This document shows, one piece after another, positions 10,901 to 21,807 of a stretch of 64,000 nt of DNA. The first letter of the stretch is position 1. Each line of letters starts with the position of its first letter. A program made the position numbers and the translations under genes. Source of the stretch: Siniperca chuatsi (taxonomy: Eukaryota > Chordata > Actinopteri > Centrarchiformes > Sinipercidae). Below the pieces are notes generated by a model. That model ran no database searches. It saw nothing but the letters and a program-made list of their open reading frames with translations, and was not told the origin of the DNA. The stretch is from positions 8,169,733 to 8,233,732 of the forward strand of contig NC_058052.1 in assembly GCF_020085105.1 (NCBI RefSeq), written 5' to 3'.

Positions 10901-13900
10901 ATCCCTGATTGTCTTTACTGGGGCTCAACATTAATGTCAACCAAGTTACCTAGGAGACAGAACAGATCAAAGAGACAAAAAAAAAAAGCTCAAATGTCTG
11001 ATTAATCAAGCCTGCAAACAGCTTATTTCTTTTAGCCTGCATGCAAGTATGAAAATGAGATTCCGAGAGCAGTACATTGTGCAGATTTGTTCATTCTTAT
11101 CTGAACAAAGCCAGCGGCAGCTTATTTCATGGATCACTGGCACTGTCAGCGCTGTGGCGCCGAGCAGGTGACGGCTCCTCTTTCTGCAGCGAGAACAAAA
11201 TTAGCAAAAAGTCGGCACAAATTAGCCTCTCATATTTTCAGTAATATGACATTATTTTTCATTTACTTTTTTGATCCACTTTTCAGGATTTTTCCCCCTC
11301 CCCTTGCGTGCATCTTAGTGCCAAATCCTTTCACATCAGAGGCTGGTGAAAAATAAGAATGAAAGTACAAAGCTGGAATAAAAGCAGGCGACAGGAAACC
11401 TCCTGCATTTTTTGTTTATGTGGCTGCTAAAAGGCAATTCTTCCCACTCCATCATATATTAATCACATATTAATATACAATTAAGTGTCCATCACAGCCA
11501 TGTTTCTGTGCCTTGTGTCTCTTTCTTGTGTGGCCTGGGCACAGCCCTGTTAAAAACAAGGTTTATTCAGAGGATTAATACTCTGACCTTTGGAAGATTT
11601 GAGGGCAAAAAAAATCATCATGCACAATGCTGGCACGGCAGCAGCAGCAGCTTAAGGCCACTAGGAGGGTTAAGTCAATAGTACCGTTTTCTGTTCATTC
11701 ATGTTTGGGTCGTCATGGAGATACAAGTGGAGACCCAAACATGGGGCCTCAATCCAAAAAAAGAAAAAGAAAACTGCATTGCTGCTGCATAAGCCATAGA
11801 TAACATAAACCAAGTCTATCTTAAGAACAGTTTCACACTCTGTTTTCATTTGTGCGTTTGTTCGATTGCATCATTTCTGAGGTGTTTGATAAATCAAAGA
11901 AGCATTAGGAAGCCTTGATGAGCAGTGCAGGGTTTGCAATAACACTGTGGCAATTAAACAGCAAGTGCAAAAAGACAATAGCTGAATGAAAGATGAGAAA
12001 AATACATCTCCATGTGGATAAAGTGTTAAAGCTCCTATTAACAATAAGAAATAAATGATGGCTTTAAGGAAAAAATGGCCTTAAACCCATTCATAAATTT
12101 CCTATCCAGGAAGCCTCTTCCAATTAAAACGTGTGAGAGGTGGATTAACAAGGGCTATATGGCTTTGCCTCACTAAATCACCTCCCCGAGCTGCTCTGCT
12201 GCATTTGACGTGTAAACGATTAATGACCAGCCTAATTCCCTTATCACACTACCTTAATGCCTAAATAATGTGGCCTTAGTCAACTTTGGAAAGCAGGGCT
12301 ATATAAGAAAGGAATGAATATCAGATTAGGCAGCTCGTGTGTTATTTCAGCATAATTTCTTAGAACTGAGGCGGAGGGGGAAGAAAAATGTGTTGCAAAG
12401 CCTCAGTGTTGCAGCAACATGGGGAAGGTCAAAAGATCAAGAGGTCAATCAATACCATCCATATCGCATTAAAAAGGAAGGAATACAAAGTGTCATTCAG
12501 TTAGTTCATTTTGACATTTCGAAAAGTAAAGTAATAGACTGGAGTAAACACAGAGAATGCAAATCAACCAGAATTTCACATCTTGCATAAGACAATAGAT
12601 AGAAGTGATAGAGCATCACTTGGTGTGAACATACAGACCTTAAGGGTTCAAAAATCTTAATCTTAATCTATTAATATCAAAATTGTTGCTGATCGTAGTG
12701 GCGGAGGAAACATTAAGAGTCTTTACTTAAGTCAAAGTAGCAAAACCACACTGTTACAAGTAAAAGTCCTGCATTGAAAATGTTATTTAACTAAACATAC
12801 ATACAAGTATTATTAGCAAATTATAGTTATAGTAAAGAATCAAAAGTACTCAATGCATAAAAATGGCCCCTGTGAGTGTCATACTATTATATATTGTATC
12901 ATTAGATTTACGAGTATTGACGATAATCATAATATTTAAAAATGAAATATTGATATTGTGTTAATAATACACATATGATAATATTGTGTAAATAATCAGC
13001 GACTCTTAAATAATTTCCGTTTCTTTCCGTTCTCGCTTTGTCATAGTAGGTGGAAGTAATGCACCTTAACGCTGGTTGCCACCCACCATAAAACTGGTTT
13101 TTAGCTAGTTTTTAGCTAGCTAACTTTTTTCAGATTTTCTATAGATATTGTGATAATATAATAATCGTGAATTCTTTTGGCAATGATAATCGTGTAGTGA
13201 AAATCTGATATCGTGACAGCCCTAATTAGATTATTCTTCCTGATGCATGATTGTGTAAGCAGCATTTTAGTGTTGGTTTACGTGGAGCTCATTTTTAACT
13301 ATTTTATATAGGGTTAAAACTAATGATTATTTTTATTACTGATTAATCCACAAATTGTTTTCTTGATTAATTGTTTGCTCTGTAAATGTCAAATTGTGAG
13401 AAAGCCCATTTCAATTCCCCAGAGCCAAAAGTGGCTTCTTTTAATTGCTTGTTTTGTCCAACCAATAGTCCAACCCCAACATTATTCAGTTTACTGTAAT
13501 TTAAGACAAAGAAAAGGAGCAAATCAAAATTTCTGAGAAATTGCTATATTCCCACACTGTTTCTCTCAAAAGTTTATCAGTCTTTCATGGGGCAGCCTCA
13601 TAAGAGCGTTTTGTAATCTTGCCTCCTCTTTGACAAACAGAATTACATGGCAAGCAAAAAGAAAGCCACTCCGGGGAAGGCACAGTAGAACAGCCATGCC
13701 TGTTTTTCTCTTCTAGTAATCTGATGCTAGATACACATGACATGTCATCTTTAGGGAGTAGACAAAAAAAAAAAAAAGAAAATCTCTGAAAGTTCGCCTG
13801 CGTTGTGCACATTCCATTATCTTGCCTCTTCTGAGTAGGGTAGGCTTATTAGCAAGCTTTGAACTCACACTTACAATAATATGCCATCAACAGTTTTATA

Positions 13901-16900
13901 AGCTAATTAGAAAAAAACAGTTTAATTAATGAGTGACTGGCAATAAAATGGCAATCATGAAAAAAGAAACCGAGGGTGCTAAGCTTCCACTACCACCAAT
14001 TAAGGCCTAATTACAAACAAATTATATATGTGTTTTGCTGTGGGCTTTAATTTTAAAAAATGGCTTTAATTAAAAGAGAAAACATGCTAATTAATTAAAC
14101 AGCACACAAATCTACATTGAAAAGTATGCTTTGTCTATCAAGTAATTAATGAAATACAATAATCCAAATGAGATTCCCAGGCATTTGATAAAAGCTTAGT
14201 ACCCATTTCAAAATTAATGGGCGAAAATTTAATGTGAGTCATCCAGAGATACAATAAAAGTTCATTCAGTGATAAATTGCTTATGCTGAAGGAAAAATTA
14301 ACAAAGAGGAGAGTTTCCCTAAACTCTCCGCGAGGTGGCCTGGGGGGGCTAGCAGGGGAGACAGAGTCAGCCTCCTACTCTGATGTGGGGCGGGGAAAGT
14401 CAGAATCTGATAAAGCCCACTTTCCACAAAAGCGCTGCTCATTAATTTTTTGATTACAAACACGGGGCATGGCAGGGAGAAGGTGGTGAGAAGAAAAAAG
14501 GTGTTAAATAACATGAATATCATGAAACACTCTTAGTTCAGCCCTTTGTTTCAACTAAGCCACCATGTCTCCTCCGACAAAATGCTTCGCCACCTTTGTT
14601 TCACAGCATTTAAGCGAGGCTTTCCAAAGGGTAGATTTCAAGGACAGTGGGGCTTTTCCTTTCAGCTGCTGCTTCTATTGAAATTCGAGCTGGAACATAA
14701 TGAGGGATATTATAACCATCCGCAGGTTCAAACATTACAGAAACCATAAATGGCTCGAGTTAATACATATTCATATGGTTAATTATTGTATATTAAGTGA
14801 TCCAACTATTAGGAGGGAACACTTTGACAAAAATTTAGTTGAGCCAGAGGAATTCAGGCAATCAGCTAACGATCCAACACAGCACAGGCACTGACAGACC
14901 AGTAATAGTATGCACAGCATTAATGCAGTATGATTCTATACAGAAATATACTATTTAGTCACCATTTCTTTCTGCGAAAAATGGCAGAAACAACTGGGTA
15001 AGAGACAAAAAATGTCTTCCTGCCTATTACGATCTGACAGACAAACATTGTGTTCCTCAGAAATGATGACTGACATTGTCAAGACTTCTCACCACAAAGT
15101 TTTTTGAGTCAGAGTTTGCAGAGAAAAATAAAACTCATGTAAGATGTTGCTGTGCTGAAGTGTAAGCCAGACATCTTAAACAGGTTTCTCTGAGTAGGTG
15201 CTTATGACATTTATACAGTACGTGCCAATTCAAAAAACATGTTATAATGACAAATTCACAGTTCATGTAAACATATGCAAACCAATATGCTGCATTTTCA
15301 CAGCACTTTGGACAGAAGTGGACATTATAGGCCCCAGTGTATATTAACTTTATTTCCCTTCAGTGTGTTCTTGTATCTCAATAGTGAATGCATCACTACA
15401 ATTACATACAAAGAGAGTAGTGTTCTTAAGTCAGTCAGTCATTTTGTTCTGTTGTATGTAAATGTAATAACCAGGTTACATTAAGCTTCTACTCTTTTAG
15501 AAACTTGACCAGTATGTCTGCTTTTGTTTAGTTTACTGTAGCTGTGTATGATGTGTGGCATCACAACATTTTATCCCATTCACTTTTAGTTTTCACCATG
15601 TATGCAAACTATTACCTGCATGCATGATGAGATAGCAATCTAATTATGGGGTCCAAAAGTGTAGTAGAAGAAGAGGTAAACTGTTTCATTCATAACACCT
15701 GTGAAAACTACTGGACTGGATATTAAAGGTTAGTGTAAACAGTTGAATGAATGAACCTGAATGAGACCTGAACTGGATTACAGCTAGTGACTGGGTTATT
15801 GGATAAAAATGTGAAACTTGAATTAATCTGGATAAAGGTCCATTTCTAACTGACTTGAGTCTGCTGTGGGAAGGACTGCACAGGCACGGTTGACACTTTG
15901 TAGCATTTACACCTCCAACTAGATAAGAAAGTGATCCTTATATTATAAAACGGTTTGATCAGTTCAACACCAGGTATGTCTGAAATATACTGATCCTACT
16001 GATCCTCCATAGTGCCTACCTCTTATTTTCTGTACAGACTGAAAAGAAAAACTGCCTTTTAGAACATACAGTGGTGTGAAAAAGTGTTTGCCCCCTTCCT
16101 GATTTCTTATTTTTTTGCATGTTTGTCACACTTAAATGTTTCAGATCATCAAACTAATTTAAATATTAGTCAAAGATAACACAAGTAAACACAAAATGCA
16201 GTTTTTAAATGAAGGTTGTTATTATTAAGGGAAAACAAAATCCAAACCTACATGGCCCTGTGTGAAAAAGTCATTGCCCCCTAAACCTAATAACTGGTTG
16301 GGCCACCCTTAGCAGCAACAACTGCAATCAAAATTAGTCTTTTACAGCGCTGTGGAGGAATTTTGGCCCACTCATCTTTGTAGAATTGTTGTAACACATT
16401 GCCACATTGCAGGGTTTTCGAGTATGCTTTAAAACTGCCTTTTTAAGGTCATGCCACAGCATTTCAATAGGATTCAGGTCAGGACTTTGACTAGGCCACT
16501 ACTGATCGCAGTTGTTGCTGCATTAAAAACTGCATTTTGTGTTTACTTGTGTTATCTTTGACTAATATTTAAATTTGTTTGATGATCTCAAAAATTTAAG
16601 TGTGACAAACATGCAAAAAAAATAAGAAATAAGGAGGGAAGTATGCTGTATATGCTTCTTTGTGTGTGGTGCCATTTGCAGGCCTGCTCCTTTCCTGTTG
16701 GTTCAGGAGAGGCCAGAAGCCATGCAACTACTTTTTAGTTTTCATATTCTTTAGCTCCTGGAAGTCATGAAATGGACTTGACACCCCCTATTGTGAGAGC
16801 CTAAGAGAGTTTCTGTTTTGAAGTGGTAATGCCACTCTAATAGCTGTGATGAGTGCTATGGGGGAACTGTAAGCTCTAACATGGTGTGACAGTCTTTTGT

Positions 16901-19900
16901 GGTGAAATATACCCACTTACTATATATAACGTACAGCTCCTGACTATATCAAAAGACCTCAGTGGCTTTGTTTTATAAAGAGAAAAAAGAGCGAGGGAGT
17001 AATTATTTGTTGCGAGGATGATGTTGTTTGAAATACTACACCTTAACGCTGGTTGCCACCCACCATAAAACTAGCTTTTAGTTTGTAGATATGAATGGAA
17101 TCATATATCTAGGAGCAGTCACATGTGGAGTTCCACAAGGATCAATCTTAGGACCCTTACTCTTCCTAATTTATGTAAATTATATGATTAAATGATATTA
17201 AATCTTCAGTTGATTGTGAGTGTTTTCTGTATGCTGACGAATTGGTTTTGTTAGTTCAAAATGTGTCTGTGACTGTCAAAATTGAGTACATTTCATTATG
17301 AGTAAGTAAGTAAGATTGCCAATGGGGTTCAGTATTTAACAGCAAGTCATGTGTGCAAATGCCTAAATGGCCTGGCACCCATAAATGACTATAAATCCCA
17401 TAAATGACTATTTATGGGAGTTTGATAGTAAAAATTCAGCCATAACGTATAGATATTTTTCTTTTGAATCTAAATCCTAAAGTTTGGAACAGTTTAGCGG
17501 ATAACATGAGAAACCCGGAATCTATTACAGTTTTTAAAAACTTTTGGTGTTGTAAAAATAGGAAGAAGAGATATGTACTTGTGTCTTATGTGTACGTTGT
17601 TTATAACAGAATGAAACCAAACCAAACCAACTGGAAACAATACATTACAAATTTTCCTGTAGGTCACACTACACTTTAGATGACATAGGAAGCCCCACTG
17701 TGCTTTGTAGTACTGATGAGTTATCAGCTTTTTGCACTGGCTCATTTACCAGGAACAGCTGCAAAATCAATCTGTCAAATATGAACTGCTGGAGCCATTT
17801 ATACTATACAGTATGTCAGTCACTCCACGTTATGCTAATCACTGAATAAATTAGCCCATATGCAACTTGCAGCAGTGTAAAATAATGTGCAGTAATCAAA
17901 GGATGGAAACCTAGTCTTCTTAATTTGAGGACTTGCACCTTTTAATCTACTGAACTACGACTACTTTAGAGGCGAGAAGCTTTTAACATTATTTTGTGTC
18001 TTTTAGGGCTTGTGAAAAGAAATCTAAACATGCTGAGAAGGATCAACAGACATCTTTATGAAAAAAGAAACCCTATCTGCACAGTTTAAAGGAATACATT
18101 AGGGAGCTTTGTCTAAGCAATGTCGACATAAATAATATTTTGTTACTTAAAAGGGGATGTGATTTCTTTGCGCCATCTTTGTGGGCGTTAATACGTTCAC
18201 TTAAAAACAGAGCATGTCTTCATGAATTCACCTAAAACAAAGCCTTACAGCCTTAGGAAATATTTAAAAACTGTAATGAGAATAAAAAACCTCAACCTGC
18301 AATATCCGAGCAGCAAGTCTCAGAAGTTTGACAGATGAAAGAACACATATCTCAGAATTTGTAAGGAGCCTTCAAAACAGGTTTTTACCAAATTGTTTTA
18401 ATGTTCAGATTAAAAGAAGAAAGTAGAGCAAATGGAAATCATTAATTGATTTGAGGGAGCTCACAACAGCAGAAACAAACATTTTCGTCTTATAAAAGGG
18501 GGGATTCTGACAGCAAGCTCTCTATCTTCCTTCCATTTCCCTTTGCTTTGAGGAGATAAGTGGGAAACCGTTAGATTGAGGATGAAAATACACTGAAACA
18601 TTGTCATCCAACATGTACCAGCGTTTTCTTTACAAAACAATGCCTAGAGGGACAAACAGGCCTCCTTAGTTCCTCATAGCTGTCAGAATGCTTTTGCATT
18701 TTTTGCGAAGAAAACCTGTTCCTATTCTTCCAGTGAAAAGCCTGCCACAATCATGTCTTGGTGTTATGACCGTAAACAAATTAAACATCTAAGCCATTCC
18801 GTACCAAATGAGACACTCAATTATAACCTTGAAATTGATTCTGGCCACAGTGGGGATTATTGATCCTCTAAATGTTTGTCACAGTCCTCCTGTCAAAAAT
18901 GAACAGGAGCGCTGTAAACAAACATGTTGGTCTTAATGCTATCTGCATTACAGGCTGCATCGTTTAAGATATAATATAATCCTTTCTAACTGATTCTGAA
19001 TCGCTCAAACTTTTTGGCTTTTAGCTGCCACTCCTCTTCATTTTTCCCATATATTCAGCACTGCCTTTCTTTGTATTCAAAAGTGAATGATAAAGAACTT
19101 TACATCACCTGGGTTTTGGGGATTTCAAAATGGTCAATTCACTATACTCTCGTGAAACTAAACAATGAGTTGTGGCTGCCAGACTGCTGTCACGTCCCAT
19201 CACGGTTCTGGCAAGACACGAGGCAGGTGCCAGGGAGGCGAGAACCTCGGCTCAGGCTAAAAACCAATCCACCAGCGCTCTAAGAGGCTTTCAGCGCAGG
19301 TGCCACTCACAAGAGCTTTCATTTAACTCCACCATATTTGACCACTCTGCTAGCAGTTAAGATGGGAATATGAAAGGGCTCTGAAGGCAGACTAATGTCT
19401 ATTACACACTGGAGATACCGGAGCCACGCATGTAATGGCGATTCACTGAATAGTACAACTGCTTTTTTTCATTTTTAAACACAGACCCTTGTTTTTGGAG
19501 CCTTCTTATTCATTCAAGAGGGTGAGGTTTTCCAGGAAAAGATTTACTGAGAATATAAAACTTTTTTTTCCTTTTTTTTTTTAAATAGCAGGAATAAAAT
19601 GTGATGCAAACACACATTCTGTACTCCTGTTTACAGTTTGTGGTGTCATTTCCTGCTGAAAATCATCTTTTTGGCTGACACATCTATTTGGGCTCCCTGG
19701 TTCTGGAAGAAAATATCCCATTAATTTTTCCCATTGAAAATATGACGTGATTTGAGCACTTTTACGGCTTGGATGGGCTTGAAACCCACCTGGTTTAATC
19801 ATCAGTACAAAAGTCAAAAACTATGTCTGAAATATCTGGTTCTTTGATAAGAAGTCAAAGGTACATAAGCACCTGGACATAAAAAATATTTAGTGACATG

Positions 19901-21770
19901 AGTGTGGTATTTATTTTCTCATCTAACTCTCTGACTTCCAGAAACTAAAGAATATGATAAATAAAAAGTAGTCGCATGCTACTGGCCTATTAGAGTGGCA
20001 TTACCACTTCAAAACAGAAACTCTCTTAGGCTGTCACAATAGGGGGTGTCAAGTCCATTTCATGACTTCCAGGAGCTAAAGAATATGAAAACTAAAACGT
20101 ATTTGCATGGCTTCTGGCATCTCCTGAACCAACAGGAAAGAAGCAGGCCTGCAAATGGCAACACACACAAAGAAGCATATATGTTCTAAAAGGCAGTTTT
20201 TCTTTTTAGTCTATACAGTAGAGAGAGAGAGAGCTAGGCACTATGGAGGATCAGTATATTTCAGACATACCTGGTGTTGAACTGATTAGACAGGTTTAAT
20301 ATAAGGATCACTTTCTTATCTAGTTGGTGGTGTAAACTATTCTTTTAAATCAATTAAATTTTGATTCTGGGTCAATTCATCAACTGTAGCACTGTGTTTT
20401 GTTCACAACAACGAAACATTTTGAATTCGCTACAACTCTCTTCTTCTTCACTCTTCTCCATAGCATCGGCGACAGAGGCTTATGGGTATTGTAGTATTTA
20501 GAGCTGTCCGCCATGCTAAATTAACGGACAAAATAGGATTTCTTGGAAACTGAGTTTACCATAACATAAACCTATAGTATAGGATTAGTACATTATACAG
20601 GAAACTCCCGTTGAGAAAATTTGGGGATATTATTAGAATTAAAATTTGCAATGGCAATTCAGAGTAGAAAAAAATATTTTCTGACCCAGCAGCCCTGCCT
20701 TCTTTGTAACTCAATGCTGACAATGAAATCTGAGCCCACAGTGATATACATGTTTGTGTTGCTACTATTACAAATTAGCTTATGGGATGCTATATGCAAC
20801 ATGCATCATGAAACAAAGAAGTTTAACTTTGATGCTCAACGTAGAGCAATTCTCCCAGTGGAGAAGTAACACGGCAGCTGTATGTCTTTTTAACCACAAT
20901 TATATGTGTGTGTGGGCTACATTTTATGCTAAATTGGTTTCAAACCACTTGATCCTTGATGCCTGCCAAGGCGGTTAGTTACAAAACTTCAGGCACTGCA
21001 TTTAGGGACATGTACACTTCAAAGGTATGAAACTCTTACCTGGAGAATGATTTAACAGTTGGCTTGAAAGCAATGTACCCTTCATTAAAAAGCAGAGCCA
21101 AAAGTCCTTTAGACACTGCAGCACTTCAAAACTAAGGGGAGGGCTTTCCATTAACTCAATGGAAAAGGGCTGCAGGACTGAATGGTGGGTGTCTGCGTGT
21201 GTTTTTGTTCCTCTATGTCTTTGCAGCAGAAATGGCCACGGATCCATTAGCCTGATTTGTCACAGCAGGAGCACCCCAAAGATCTCTTATCAGCACAACG
21301 TACCTCTCGAGTGGCGAGTCTGTCGCTCATCTCCTCCGCCTTTGCAATGTCCCCTTCAGCTATGGCCCTCTCTATGCTCTTTTCTAGGCCGGACTGCAGA
21401 AGAGAGGAAAAAAATTCTGATTTCTTTTTTTTTTTTTTTGAAATAGGGGTAGAGAGAAAAAAAAATCAAAGAGTAACTTCTAAAGTCCCCAGGGCCTTAT
21501 TTTTAATATGATTGCCATTACTACAAATATGTAGATTTCCCTTCACAAATGAAAACCTTTTTGATTGGATATTAGTGGGGAAATCTTAGAAATGCTACAG
21601 GAGATTACCAAACATAAATGTGACTCTTTAATTACACATTTCCATTACAGGCCTAAGCAGAGAAGGGTGCAGAGAAGCCCCTGGTTATTGATGGCAAGGC
21701 AGTTTTGCTGTGATGAGCCTATCTGAGGAAGCGGAGCACCAGATTTCTTCAGCCCCCAAAATTTCATCAT

Positions 21771-21807
<37 letters not shown>

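Larger units (their letters stand above)
8239..21303. other. fam204a intron 5 (13 kb)
   Basis: This intron separates the last two coding exons from the rest. It contains most of the repeats of the left half of the window, listed separately, plus long stretches without identifiable features: 9,111-12,690, 14,281-15,900, 17,680-19,986 and 20,336-21,303. I see no coding exon of another gene in it. Confidence 0.8.

Noticed and set aside
11658..11669. CCACTAGGAGGG as a second CTCF site
   Set aside because: It departs from the core at an important position and lacks the GGCAG end.
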